Positions 17,536 through 26,089 of a DNA stretch of 64,000 nucleotides are shown here, one piece after another. This stretch comes from Variovorax sp. OAS795 (GTDB taxonomy: Bacteria > Pseudomonadota > Gammaproteobacteria > Burkholderiales > Burkholderiaceae_C): assembly GCF_040546685.1 (NCBI RefSeq), contig NZ_JBEPOH010000001.1, positions 2,294,001 through 2,358,000 on the forward strand. Reading direction: 5' to 3'. Made by a program: the position numbers and the translations under genes. Position 1 is the first letter of the stretch; every line of letters begins with the position of its first letter. The notes under the pieces are model-generated. The model was not told the DNA's origin. It saw only the letters and a list, made by a program, of their open reading frames with translations, and searched no databases.

Positions 17536-18264
17536 ATGAATACATCATTGAAGAGTTCGGACGCCGAGCGTCGCAATGTGGCTGTGGTGACTGGCGGAGG
17601 GACGGGCATCGGCCTGGCATGTGCCCGGCATTTCGCGGCCATGGGCTGGCGCGTGATCGCGCTGGGCATGGATCGTGAAGACGCCGATGCCCCGGGCGTC
17701 GAGTTCTCGAAGCTCGACATCACCGACGAGGTCGCCGTGCAGCAAGCGGTGCAGGGCCTCGACGGCATCGACGCGCTGGTCAATGCAGCGGGCCTGATCC
17801 GGCACGAAGGGCGCGAATGGGGATCCGAAGGCTTCCGGCAGGTGCTGGAGGTGAACCTTGTGGGCACCCAACTCGTGACCATGGCCTGCAAGGATGGGTT
17901 GGCGAAGCGCCAGGGCGCGGTCGTGAACTTCGCGTCGATGTTCAGCTGGTTCGGCTCGCGCAACAACCCCTCGTACGCGGCCAGCAAGGGCGCGGTGGTG
18001 GCGCTCACGCGCTCACACGCGATGGCCTTCGCCGACCTCGGCATCCGCGTGAACGCGGTGGCGCCGGGCTGGATCGACACCCGGCTGGCCAGCGGCGCCA
18101 TCCACAATCCCGACCGGGCGCCCGGCATCCTCGCGCGCATCCCGGCCAAGCGCTGGGGCACGGCGGACGAAGTCGCCGAAGTGGTGGGCTTCCTGAGCAC
18201 CGCGCCTTCGCGCTACGTGACCGGCGCGCTGCTTCCGGTCGACGGCGGCTTCCACATCGGTTGA
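17536..18264 (+). CDS. Short-chain dehydrogenase/reductase (SDR)
   Basis: A 242-aa classical SDR that oxidises or reduces a hydroxy/keto group with NAD(P). The glycine-rich cofactor site VVTGGGTGIGLACARHF is at about 17-33, NAG-type NAAGLIRHEG at about 88, and the catalytic Ser...Tyr-x3-Lys at SYAASKG near 150. An acidic region after the second strand (MDREDADAPGVEF) favours NAD. The start ATG at 17536 has AAGGAGATAT upstream. It stands alone between the GntR gene and a convergent operon, with a regulon box in its promoter. The substrate is unknown. Confidence 0.9.
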   Translation: MNTSLKSSDAERRNVAVVTGGGTGIGLACARHFAAMGWRVIALGMDREDADAPGVEFSKLDITDEVAVQQAVQGLDGIDALVNAAGLIRHEGREWGSEGFRQVLEVNLVGTQLVTMACKDGLAKRQGAVVNFASMFSWFGSRNNPSYAASKGAVVALTRSHAMAFADLGIRVNAVAPGWIDTRLASGAIHNPDRAPGILARIPAKRWGTADEVAEVVGFLSTAPSRYVTGALLPVDGGFHIG

Positions 18265-18270
18265 GAAAGC

Positions 18271-18317
18271 AAAAGACCGAGGCTGCGGCGCGCATCCGCC
18301 GTCGGCCTCGGCCTTCT
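18271..18317. terminator. Bidirectional terminator between convergent SDR and oxidoreductase genes
   Basis: AAAAGACCGAGGC pairs with GCCTCGGCCTTCTT (one G-T pair), and an inner GGCG/CGCC stem is nested in the loop. The short A and T runs at the two ends allow use from both strands. It lies in the 61-base gap between two stop codons. Confidence 0.6.
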
Positions 18318-18325
18318 TCGGGGCC

Positions 18326-19321
18326 TCAGACCTCCAGCAGGATCTTCCCGATGTGCTCCGAGGACTCCATCAATGCGTGGGCCTCCGCCGCCTGGGCGAT
18401 CGGAAACACGCGATGCACCACCGGCGCGACCTGCTGGCTGCTCAGCAGCGGCCAGACCTGTTCCTGCAGTTCGTCGGCAATGCGCGCCTTGTCCGCCAAG
18501 CTGCGCGGGCGCAGCGTGGAGCCGGTGAAGTGCAGGCGCTTGACCATCAGCGGGGTCCAGTCGAGCTCAACCTTGGAGGCCTCGAGGAAGGAGATTTGGA
18601 CCAGCCGGCCCTCGACCGCCAGGGCTTGGAGGTTGCGCGCGATGTAGCGGCCGCCGACCATGTCCAGCACCACGTTCACGCCCTGGCCGCTCGTTGCATC
18701 GAGCGCGACGGCGACGAAGTCCTGCTCGCGGTAGTTGATCGCGAAGGCCGCGCCGGCTTCGCGGCATGCCGCCGCCTTGGCCGCGCTGCCCGCGGTGCTC
18801 AGCACCGTGGCGCCGAAGGCCTTGGCCAGCTGGATGGCGGTGAGCCCAATGCCCGAGGAGCCGCCGTGGACCAGCACGCTCTCGCCGGCGCGCAGCCCCG
18901 CGCGCTGGAACACGTTGGTCCAGACGGTGAAGTAGTTCTCCGGCAGCGCGCCCGCCTGCATCAGCGACAGGCCCTGCGGCACGGGCAACACCTGCCCCTG
19001 CGGCGCGACGACGTACTGCGCATAGCCGCCGCCGTTGGTCAGCGCGCAGACCGCGTCGCCGACTTTCCAGCGTTCGACGCCTGCGCCCAGCGCGACTACT
19101 TCGCCCGACACCTCGAGGCCGAGGATCTGGGAGGCGCCGGGCGGCGGCGCATAGAGGCCGGCGCGCTGCAGCGCCTCCGGCCGGTTGACGCCTGCGTACG
19201 CGACGCGGATCAGCACCTCGCCGGGCGCAGGCGTGGGCCGCTTGCCGCTGGCCATCTTCAGCACCTCCGGACCGCCACCTGCGCCGTGGTCGACGTAGTC
19301 CATCAGGGACAGCGCGCTCAT
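18326..19321 (-). CDS. NAD(P)H-quinone oxidoreductase, PIG3/zeta-crystallin type
   Basis: A 331-aa zinc-independent medium-chain dehydrogenase/reductase. It has a GroES-like N-domain (GEVLIRVAYAGVNRPE) and a Rossmann domain with VLVHGGSSGIGLTAIQLAKAFG at about 145-167. The PIG3-type ending (HIGKILLEV) is present and zinc-binding Cys clusters are absent. Such enzymes reduce quinones or activated alkenes with NADPH. The start at 19321 overlaps the stop of the upstream transketolase gene by 4 bases, so it is translationally coupled as the third gene of the tkt operon. An upstream in-frame extension to 20038 runs through the transketolase gene out of frame and is not real. Confidence 0.9.
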   Translation of the reverse strand: MSALSLMDYVDHGAGGGPEVLKMASGKRPTPAPGEVLIRVAYAGVNRPEALQRAGLYAPPPGASQILGLEVSGEVVALGAGVERWKVGDAVCALTNGGGYAQYVVAPQGQVLPVPQGLSLMQAGALPENYFTVWTNVFQRAGLRAGESVLVHGGSSGIGLTAIQLAKAFGATVLSTAGSAAKAAACREAGAAFAINYREQDFVAVALDATSGQGVNVVLDMVGGRYIARNLQALAVEGRLVQISFLEASKVELDWTPLMVKRLHFTGSTLRPRSLADKARIADELQEQVWPLLSSQQVAPVVHRVFPIAQAAEAHALMESSEHIGKILLEV

Positions 19322-20334
19322 GCCGCGACTCCGGTGCGCACCGATTCGGTGGTGCCGCCGGCCAGCGCCGCGCGCGCCACGGCCTCGATGCCCGGGCCGT
19401 CGAGCCGGTAGTGCGCATAGAGGTGCGTGGGCGGCGCGATCAGGCTGTACTCGTCGTGGATGCCGTGGCGCACCAGGCGTGCGCCCGTGACCTCGTCGGC
19501 CAGCACCTCGGCGACTGCGGCTCCGAGCCCGCCGAGCACGTTGTGCTCCTCGACCGTCACCAGCAGCTTCGAGCGGGCAGCGGCCTTCCGCACGGCCTCG
19601 CGGTCCAGCGGCTTGATCGTCGCCATGTCCAGCACGCCGACCGAATGGCCCGCGGCGCGCAGCGCCTGAGCCGCGTCGAGCGCACCCTTGACGGCCATGC
19701 CGCAGGCGATCAGCGTGATGTCCGTGCCTTGGCCGTGCTCGATGGCTTTGCCGATGACGAAGGGCGTGCCCTTCTCGTAGACCTCGGGCTCGCGGCCGCG
19801 ACCGATGCGGAAGTAGATCGGCTCGGGCCAGTGCACCGAGGCCTTGATCGCAGCCGCGAACTGCGGGCCGTCCGCGGGCGAGATCACCGTCAGGCCCGCG
19901 ATTGCGCGCGTTGTCGAGATGTCCTCGGTCGCGTGGTGCGAGGTGCCGTAGAAGCCCAGCGAGATGCCGGTGTGGTGGCCGACCAGGCGCACCGGCAGCC
20001 TGCTGTAGGCCACGTCCATGCGGATCTGCTCGCAGCACAGCAGGCCGAGGAAGGACGCAAAGGTCGCGACGAAGGGCATGTAGCCAGTGGTCGCCAGCCC
20101 GGCGGCGGCCGTCACCATGTTCTGCTCAGAGATGCCGAACTGCGTGAAGCGTTCGGGAAAGCGGGTGGCGAACTTGTTGAGGCCGTTCGAGTACTGCAGG
20201 TCGGCCGAGCCGGCCACCACCGGGTGGCCTTCCTCCGCTAGCTCGATAAGCGCGTCGGAGAAATAGTTGAGGCCCGGGGTCATGGCGTTGAGGGCGCGGT
20301 ATTGCCAGGATTCGGTGCTGAGAAGCTTGCTCAT
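19318..20334 (-). CDS. Transketolase, C-terminal subunit (pyrimidine-binding and C domains)
   Basis: A 338-aa half of a split transketolase. It carries the ThDP pyrimidine-binding domain with the catalytic glutamate region FGISEQNMVTAAAGLATTGY near residue 90, and the C-terminal domain with AAGHSVGVLDMATIKPLDRE at about 228. With the N-terminal subunit encoded 2 bases upstream it would form a heteromeric enzyme that transfers two-carbon ketol units. Split transketolases in bacteria are often specialised (for example in apiose or sulfoquinovose catabolism) rather than housekeeping. No sugar kinase is nearby, so the substrate cannot be named. Confidence 0.9.
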   Translation of the reverse strand: MSKLLSTESWQYRALNAMTPGLNYFSDALIELAEEGHPVVAGSADLQYSNGLNKFATRFPERFTQFGISEQNMVTAAAGLATTGYMPFVATFASFLGLLCCEQIRMDVAYSRLPVRLVGHHTGISLGFYGTSHHATEDISTTRAIAGLTVISPADGPQFAAAIKASVHWPEPIYFRIGRGREPEVYEKGTPFVIGKAIEHGQGTDITLIACGMAVKGALDAAQALRAAGHSVGVLDMATIKPLDREAVRKAAARSKLLVTVEEHNVLGGLGAAVAEVLADEVTGARLVRHGIHDEYSLIAPPTHLYAHYRLDGPGIEAVARAALAGGTTESVRTGVAA

Positions 20335-20336
20335 TT

Positions 20337-21218
20337 TCAGATGTCCTTGTTCATGATCTCGGCCACGGCGGCCTCTGCATCGATGGGGGCGAGGTAGCCC
20401 AGGTGCCAGCCCGGCTCGGTCTCCATGTAGGAGACGCCGCGGCCCTTGATGGTTTTGGCGATCACGCAGGCAGGTCGGTCGCGCTGCATGTCGGCGCGCA
20501 GGCGGCGCAGCAATGCGGTGAGCGCGCCCAGGTCATGGCCGTCGACCTCGTGCGTCTCCCAGCCGAAGGAGCGCCACTTCTCGGCCAGCGACTCGACGCC
20601 GATCACGTCGTCTACCTTGCCGTCGAGCTGGTAGCCGTTGCGGTCCACGATGCCGATCAGGCGCGACAGCTTGTGGTGCGCGGCGAAGAGGGCGGCCTCC
20701 CAGACCTGGCCCTCCTGCATCTCGCCGTCACCCACCATCGCGAACACCGCGAAGTCCTTGCCCTGCATGCGGCCGCCCAGCGCCATGCCGGCGCCGGCGG
20801 ACATCGCATGGCCGATCGAGCCCGAGCTGAAGTCGATGCCCGGCACCTTGGTCATGTCGGGGTGGTCGCCCAGCGGGCTGCCCAGGCGCGTGTAGTCGTC
20901 CAGCGAGGCCTTCGGGATGAAGCCCTTCTCCGCCAGGATCGGGAACAGGCCGACGGCTGCGTGGCCCTTGCCCATGAGGAAGCGGTCGCGGTCGGCCCAT
21001 TGCGGCTCGCTCTGGCGCAGCTGCATCACGTCGTAGTAGAGCGACGAGAAGATCTCGGCGCAGGAGAACACCGAGCTGTAGTGTCCGACCTTCGCGATCT
21101 CGATCAGGCGGATGGTCTCGAGGCGCACGAAGCGCGCCTTTTCCCGCAGCAGTGCGATCTGCTCGGGGGTGGGCGTGAAGTCCGCGTAGGGCGCGGCGTT
21201 CGATGAAGTTGGGGTCAT
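20337..21218 (-). CDS. Transketolase, N-terminal subunit (diphosphate-binding)
   Basis: A 293-aa N-terminal half of the split transketolase. The ThDP/Mg motif GDGEMQEGQVWEAALFAA...VDRNG is at about 162-195, and the conserved substrate-channel His is in KVGHYSS near 44. KGHAAVGLFPILAEKG and GSIGHAMSAGAG are also family blocks. The start has GGAAGA 4 bases upstream. It is the first gene of an operon with the C-subunit and the quinone oxidoreductase, and it has a regulon box just upstream at 21241-21255. Confidence 0.92.
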   Translation of the reverse strand: MTPTSSNAAPYADFTPTPEQIALLREKARFVRLETIRLIEIAKVGHYSSVFSCAEIFSSLYYDVMQLRQSEPQWADRDRFLMGKGHAAVGLFPILAEKGFIPKASLDDYTRLGSPLGDHPDMTKVPGIDFSSGSIGHAMSAGAGMALGGRMQGKDFAVFAMVGDGEMQEGQVWEAALFAAHHKLSRLIGIVDRNGYQLDGKVDDVIGVESLAEKWRSFGWETHEVDGHDLGALTALLRRLRADMQRDRPACVIAKTIKGRGVSYMETEPGWHLGYLAPIDAEAAVAEIMNKDI

Positions 21219-21240
21219 GAGTCTTCCTTTTTTGGATACA

Positions 21241-21255
21241 AATATATGATATATC
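21241..21255. promoter_or_regulatory. GntR-regulon box 3 (before the transketolase operon)
   Basis: Minus-strand reading GATATATCATATATT, 22 bases upstream of the transketolase N-subunit start. It matches the 15-bp consensus in 14 positions or more. Confidence 0.6.
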
Positions 21256-21296
21256 TTCTTTCGAGAGAAAGGCGGGTGCCTACTTTTCGTCCCCGC

Positions 21297-22025
21297 TCAA
21301 AGCCCGAGATAGCTGGCGCGCAGATGCGGGTTGTGCAGCAGTTCCGCGCCGGTGCCGGTGAGCGCGACGGCGCCGTTCTCGAGCACGTAGCCGCGGTCCG
21401 CGATCTTCAGCACCATCTGCACGTTCTGCTCGATCACCAGCACGGCCAGGCCGCGGTCGCGGATGCGCACGATGCTGTCGAACAGCCGCTGCACCATGAT
21501 CGGCGCTAGGCCCAGCGAGGGCTCGTCGAGTGCCAGTACCTTGGGCAGCGCCATCAGCGCGCGGCCTACCGCCACCATCTGCTGCTGGCCCCCCGACATG
21601 GTGCCGGCCAGCTGGCTGCGCCGCTCGGCCAGGATGGGGAACAGCTCGAACACTTCCTCCAGCGTGCGCTGGCGCACCGCCTTGGCATGCGCGCTGCTGG
21701 CGCCCAGGAGCAGGTTCTCCAGCACCGACATCTCGGTGAACAGCTGCTTGCCCTCGGGCGACTGGACGAAGCCCAGGGTCACGATGTCGTGTGGCTTGCG
21801 GCCGACCAGCGATTCGCACGCGAGCTGGATCTCGCCGCGCGTGGCGCGCAGCAGCCCGGACACGGTGCGTAGGAAAGTGGTCTTGCCAGCCCCGTTGGCG
21901 CCGATCAGCGCGGTGATGCTGCCCGGTGCCAGTTCGAGGTCGACGCCGCGCAGCACCTGCTGCTCGCCGTAGCCGGACCAGACGTTCCGGGCGCTAAATA
22001 TCGTTGCCGGCATAGCCTTCTCCAA
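21297..22025 (-). CDS. Branched-chain amino acid-type ABC transporter ATP-binding protein (LivF-like)
   Basis: A 242-aa ATPase. Walker A is GANGAGKTT at about 42-50, the signature MSGGQQQMVAVGRALM at about 145, Walker B VLALDEPSLGLAP at about 165, and the switch His region lies after VLVIEQNVQ. It energises uptake together with the LivG-like ATPase upstream. Its start lies inside the livG-like gene (32-base overlap, or 20 if the internal ATG at 22013 is used). It is the last gene of a six-gene operon that starts with the shikimate dehydrogenase homologue. HAAT transporters carry many compounds besides amino acids. Confidence 0.92.
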   Translation of the reverse strand: MEKAMPATIFSARNVWSGYGEQQVLRGVDLELAPGSITALIGANGAGKTTFLRTVSGLLRATRGEIQLACESLVGRKPHDIVTLGFVQSPEGKQLFTEMSVLENLLLGASSAHAKAVRQRTLEEVFELFPILAERRSQLAGTMSGGQQQMVAVGRALMALPKVLALDEPSLGLAPIMVQRLFDSIVRIRDRGLAVLVIEQNVQMVLKIADRGYVLENGAVALTGTGAELLHNPHLRASYLGL

Positions 22026-22740
22026 AGTAAGCGGTGAGCACGCGCGGATCGTTGACCACGTCGGCAGGCTTGCCGTTCGCGATCAGCGTGCCCTGGTCCA
22101 TCACGATCACGCGGTCGGACAGACCCATGATCACCTTCATCACGTGCTCGACGATGAGCACCGAAATCCCCTGTTCGCGCACCTTGTGCACCAGCCGCAC
22201 CATCTCGCCGGCCTCGCTCGGCGTCGCGCCGGCCACGACCTCGTCCATCAGCAGCAGGCGCGGCCCGGTGGCCAGCGCGCGGCCCAGTTCGAGCTTGCGC
22301 TTGTCGAAGGCCGTGAGGTCGCCCGCGTCGTGGTCGGCCCGCGAGGACATGCCGAGGAAGTCGAGCATGCGCTCGGCCTCGGCCCGTGCCTTCGAGCGCG
22401 TGGGGTGGCGCGCGAAGGCGCCCACCATCACGTTCTCGAGCGCCGTCAGGCCGCCGAAGGGTCGCGAGATCTGGAAGGTGCGGGCGATGCCCGCATGGCA
22501 GATCTGGTTCGGGTTCATGCCGGCGATGTTGCGGCCCTCGAAGCGCACCTGGCCCTCGTCGAGCGGGTGGAAGCCCGCAATCAGGTTGAAGGCCGTCGTC
22601 TTGCCGGCGCCGTTGGGGCCCAGCAGGCCGAGGATCTCGCCCTGCCGCAGGCTGAACGAGACGTCGCGCACCGCGTGCACCCCACCGAAGCGCTTCTGCA
22701 GGCCCTGGACCTCGAGCATGGCGTTGCCGAGCGTGCTCAT
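21994..22740 (-). CDS. Branched-chain amino acid-type ABC transporter ATP-binding protein (LivG-like)
   Basis: A 248-aa ATPase with Walker A GPNGAGKTT at about 42-50 and Walker B LLLMDEVVAGATPSE. The signature position reads LTAFDKRKLELGRALA instead of LSGGQ, a replacement seen in part of the LivG group. The family C-terminus (LTAYFGEGY) is present. The start MSTLGNAMLEV at 22740 overlaps the LivM-like stop by 4 bases. It works with LivF, LivH and LivM homologues in this operon. Confidence 0.92.
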   Translation of the reverse strand: MSTLGNAMLEVQGLQKRFGGVHAVRDVSFSLRQGEILGLLGPNGAGKTTAFNLIAGFHPLDEGQVRFEGRNIAGMNPNQICHAGIARTFQISRPFGGLTALENVMVGAFARHPTRSKARAEAERMLDFLGMSSRADHDAGDLTAFDKRKLELGRALATGPRLLLMDEVVAGATPSEAGEMVRLVHKVREQGISVLIVEHVMKVIMGLSDRVIVMDQGTLIANGKPADVVNDPRVLTAYFGEGYAGNDI

Positions 22741-23771
22741 GAACGCACCTCCTGGACGTCGCCAATGGCCGGAGCCGGAGCGGCCTTGCGCAGGCCGCGC
22801 CGCGTGAGCCAGTGCTGCAGCGGCGCGATCACGCCCTTCGGGAAGTAGAGCACCGCCACCATCAGGATGGCGCCGTAGATCACCAGGTGCAGGCCGGGGA
22901 AGCGGCCACCGAACCAAGCGCGCGTGATCTCAGCGATCGGGTGTAGCAGCAGCGCGCCCAGCACGGGTCCGAGCACGGTGCCCTGTCCGCCGACGATCGC
23001 CATCAGCGCGGTGTCGATCGAGAACTCCATGCCGAGGTTGCGCTCGGGATTGATGTAGCGGAAGAACTGCGCGTAGAACGCACCGCCCAGGCCGGTCATG
23101 AAGGCGCTGATCGCAAGCGCGGTCAGCGAGCAGCGCGTGCCGTTGACTCCCAACGCGGCCGCGCCGTTGGGGTCGCCGCGCACCGCCTTGAGGTAGTAGC
23201 CCAGGCGCGAGCGCTCGAGCACGATCGTGGCCAGCAGCATGATCACAAGCATCGCCAGCGCGATGTAGTAGTAGGGCACCTTGCCGTCGAACTGGAACAC
23301 CTGCCAGCCGAGGTCGCTGGGCGGCACCACCAGGCCCTGCGCGCCCTTGAGCGGGATGCCCATGAACTCGTCGGTGTTCTCGAGCCAGATGCGCACGATC
23401 TCCGCGAAGGCGATGGTCGTCAGCGTGAAGTAGGGGCCGCGCAGCTTGAAGTTCGGATAGCCGAGGATCACGGCCAGGATGGCCGCGAGAAGGCCCCCGG
23501 CCAGCATGCCGAACCAGGGCGACCAGCCGAGCTGCGTGTAGAGCAGCACGGTCGCGTAGCCGGCCAGGCCGGCGAAGACAGCGTGGCCCAGCGAGAGCTG
23601 GCCGACGTAGCCGCAGACGAAGTTCCAGGCCGACGCCATGTAGGCGAAGTACAGGATCATGGTCAGCGAGTGCAGCAGGTAGGCCTCCTGCACGAAGAAG
23701 GGCAGCACCAGCGCGATCGCCAGCAGGGGAAGGCCTAGGACCGCGGTGATGGAGCGGCGGGAAGTAGACAT
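22737..23771 (-). CDS. Branched-chain amino acid-type ABC transporter permease (LivM-like)
   Basis: A 344-aa inner-membrane permease with 8-10 hydrophobic segments. Family blocks include SAWNFVCGYVGQLSLGHAVF at about 47-66 and the FMTGLGGAFYAQFFRYINP region, followed by IDTALMAIVGGQGTVLGPVLG. It forms the channel with the LivH-like protein encoded 9 bases upstream. The C-terminal tail after the last membrane segment is charged and cytoplasmic. Confidence 0.92.
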   Translation of the reverse strand: MSTSRRSITAVLGLPLLAIALVLPFFVQEAYLLHSLTMILYFAYMASAWNFVCGYVGQLSLGHAVFAGLAGYATVLLYTQLGWSPWFGMLAGGLLAAILAVILGYPNFKLRGPYFTLTTIAFAEIVRIWLENTDEFMGIPLKGAQGLVVPPSDLGWQVFQFDGKVPYYYIALAMLVIMLLATIVLERSRLGYYLKAVRGDPNGAAALGVNGTRCSLTALAISAFMTGLGGAFYAQFFRYINPERNLGMEFSIDTALMAIVGGQGTVLGPVLGALLLHPIAEITRAWFGGRFPGLHLVIYGAILMVAVLYFPKGVIAPLQHWLTRRGLRKAAPAPAIGDVQEVRS

Positions 23772-23780
23772 GGAATTCCT

Positions 23781-24668
23781 TCAGATCTTGCGGCCGAGCA
23801 GGCCGTTGGGCCTGAACAGCAGCACGGCGATGAACAGGCCGAACGAAAAGATGGCGGCCGAGGTCGCGGTCACGTATTGCGAGGCCACCGACTCGAACAC
23901 GCCGAGCAGCAGCCCGCCGAGGATCGAGCCCGGGATGGAGCCGATGCCGCCCAGCACCACGACCAGGAAGGACTTGACGCCGAACATCTGACCGACCGTG
24001 GGCGTGATGGACAGGAAGGGCGTGAGCAGCGCGCCGAACAGCCCCAGGATCGCGGCGCCGATGCCGAACGTGTGGTTGTAGACGCGCTGGATGTCCACGC
24101 CGCTCAAGGCGGCCGCCTCCCGGTTCTGCGCGGTGGCGCGGATCGCGCGGCCGCTGTCGGTGTGGCGCAGGGCCCACCAGAGCGCCGCCGCGACCAGCAC
24201 GCCCGCGGCGCAGCCGATCAGCCGCGGGATGTTGACCGGCAGGCCGGCGATCAGCAGAGAGCCGCTGGCGAACTCAACGTTGGCCGAGCGCACGTCCGGG
24301 CCGAAGCCCATCAGCACCAAGTTGTCGAGCACCAAGTAGAGGCCGGTGGTCAGCAGCAGCGCTCCGAGCGGCTCGACCACCAGCGTGGACTCGCGCCGGA
24401 TCAGCGGGGCGATCACGACGGATTGCGTGAAGTAGCCCAGCAGGTAGAGAAAAGGCACGGTGACCACGACGGAGGCATAAGGGTGCCAGCCGAACGCAGC
24501 CCAAAGGCCCCAGCTTGCGTACATGGCCACCATGAGGAAGGAGCCGTGCGCGAAGTTGATGACGCGCAGCACGCCGAAGATCAGGCTGAGCCCGAGCGCG
24601 ATGCCGCCGTAGATGCCGCCCAGCAGGAGGCCGTTGACGACGGCGTAGAGAAGAATTAGGGGGTCCAT
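23781..24668 (-). CDS. Branched-chain amino acid-type ABC transporter permease (LivH-like)
   Basis: A 295-aa permease. The N-terminus VVNGLLLGGIYGGIALGLSL and RVINFAHGSFLMVAMY at about 35-50 are LivH hallmarks, as is the late FLVVVLGGIGSIPGSILGGL block. It has about eight membrane segments. It follows the binding-protein gene after a 112-base GC-rich gap and precedes livM. Confidence 0.92.
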   Translation of the reverse strand: MDPLILLYAVVNGLLLGGIYGGIALGLSLIFGVLRVINFAHGSFLMVAMYASWGLWAAFGWHPYASVVVTVPFLYLLGYFTQSVVIAPLIRRESTLVVEPLGALLLTTGLYLVLDNLVLMGFGPDVRSANVEFASGSLLIAGLPVNIPRLIGCAAGVLVAAALWWALRHTDSGRAIRATAQNREAAALSGVDIQRVYNHTFGIGAAILGLFGALLTPFLSITPTVGQMFGVKSFLVVVLGGIGSIPGSILGGLLLGVFESVASQYVTATSAAIFSFGLFIAVLLFRPNGLLGRKI

Positions 24669-24780
24669 AGGAGCTTTCGAAGCCCGCCGGGCCGTGGCCC
24701 AGGGAGCGAGGGGGTGCGAAACGCGAAGCCGCCCGGCAGCGGGCCGAGCAGACGATCAGGTGCGTTGGTTCGCGCGGGGC

Positions 24781-26043
24781 TCAGCGCCTTTCGGGCAGCG
24801 GCCAGACCGGGGTGACGCCAGCCAGCCGGCTCGCAGCGGGCCAGACCGTGCGGCGCTCGCCGCCATGGTTCTGCGAGATCACGCCATGGGCGAAGGTATT
24901 CTGGCCGTTCTCGTCGAACTTGATGCGCTCGTAGCCGGTGATCAGCGCGGGGCCGCTGGTGATGTCGGTCGCGGCCAGCGCAGCGCGCAGCTTCTCGCGG
25001 TCCGCAGTGCCGGCACGCTCGAGCGCGTCCTTGACGATGTAGACGTTCGACACGCCCTGCCCCCCGTAGGCGTTGATGCTGTAGCCGATCGCGGCCGTGA
25101 AGCGCTTGTCGGCGTCGATCGACGCGGCGTCTTTGGTGGCACGCATGATGTCGATCTGGAAGTCCTCCTGCACGAACATGTTCTCCACGGTCTTGGGCGA
25201 CACTGCCTTGTAGAAGTTCGGGTCCTCCGAACCGCCCCCGACCGAATGCACACCGTAGGGCACGTAGACACCGCCTTCGTTGAACTGGCGCGTGAAAAGG
25301 ATGTGGTCGGGCGTGTAGGCCACCACGATCAGCGCCTCTGGCTTGGTGGCGCGGATTTTCAGCAACTGGGCCGAGAAGTCCGACTGGTTCGGCGGGTAGG
25401 ACTCGTCGAGCGAGATCTGGTAGCCGCGTTCCTTGGCCAGCTTCTTGACGTTGGCCGAATGCGAGCGGCCCCAGTCGGTGCCCTCGTAGAACAGGCCGAT
25501 GGTCTTCGGCCCCTTGCCGGTCTCCTTCTTGAGCATGTCGATGGCGTCGAGCTGCTCGCGGGCGTCGTAGGTGGCCTTGTTGTTCGGGCGAAACACGTAC
25601 TTGAAGTTGCGCTCGGTGATCTCGTCCTTGACCGCGCCCGTCACCAGCCAGGGCGTCTTGTAGCGCTCGGCGAGTTCGGTCGCGGGAAAGGTCACGCCAC
25701 TGTTGTAGGCGCCGACCACCATCGCGACGTTCTCGCGCGTGATGAGGCGCTCGGTCTCGGCCACGCCGACGTCGGGCTTCGACTGGCTGTCGGCGAAGAC
25801 GGGCACCAGCTTCGCGCCGCCCATCGACTTGACACCGCCGGCCGCGTTGATCTGCGCGACCGCGACCTCCGCGCCGACTTTGGTCTGGTTGCCGATGGTG
25901 GCCGCGCCGCCGGACAGCGGCAGCACGAAGCCGATCTTCACGTCCTTGGCCTGGGCCGAAGCGAGGGTGCACAGGCCGCCCAGGGTCATGGCGGTCGCCG
26001 CCATGACCAATGCGCGGAACGCGCCCGGTTTCGAGGTTTGCAT
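24781..26043 (-). CDS. LIV-type periplasmic binding protein of the ABC transporter
   Basis: A 420-aa periplasmic-binding protein of the Leu/Ile/Val family. The signal peptide spans residues 1 to about 31 (RALVMAATAMTLGGLCTLAS core). The two-lobe receptor domain starts KDVKIGFVLPLSGGAATIGN. Typical segments include NAAGGVKSMGGAKLVPVFAD and VVGAYNSGVTFPATELAERY. The start at 26043 has GGAGAC upstream; longer upstream frames are rejected because they lack a signal peptide at the N-terminus. It lies between the shikimate dehydrogenase homologue and the two permeases. The ligand is unknown. Confidence 0.9.
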   Translation of the reverse strand: MQTSKPGAFRALVMAATAMTLGGLCTLASAQAKDVKIGFVLPLSGGAATIGNQTKVGAEVAVAQINAAGGVKSMGGAKLVPVFADSQSKPDVGVAETERLITRENVAMVVGAYNSGVTFPATELAERYKTPWLVTGAVKDEITERNFKYVFRPNNKATYDAREQLDAIDMLKKETGKGPKTIGLFYEGTDWGRSHSANVKKLAKERGYQISLDESYPPNQSDFSAQLLKIRATKPEALIVVAYTPDHILFTRQFNEGGVYVPYGVHSVGGGSEDPNFYKAVSPKTVENMFVQEDFQIDIMRATKDAASIDADKRFTAAIGYSINAYGGQGVSNVYIVKDALERAGTADREKLRAALAATDITSGPALITGYERIKFDENGQNTFAHGVISQNHGGERRTVWPAASRLAGVTPVWPLPERR

Positions 26044-26089
26044 GGAATGTCTCCTGTTGGATGGGGGATGGGATGAAATCGAAGCGGAC

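Noticed and set aside
17528..17542. GATATGTCATGAATA as a sixth GntR box.
   Set aside because: Matches the consensus only partly and overlaps the ribosome site and start codon; noted as a weak look-alike only.
19322..20038. Upstream extension of the quinone oxidoreductase frame (570 codons in total).
   Set aside because: It lies within the transketolase C-subunit gene in another frame. The ATG at 19321 in an ATGA overlap gives the normal N-terminus.
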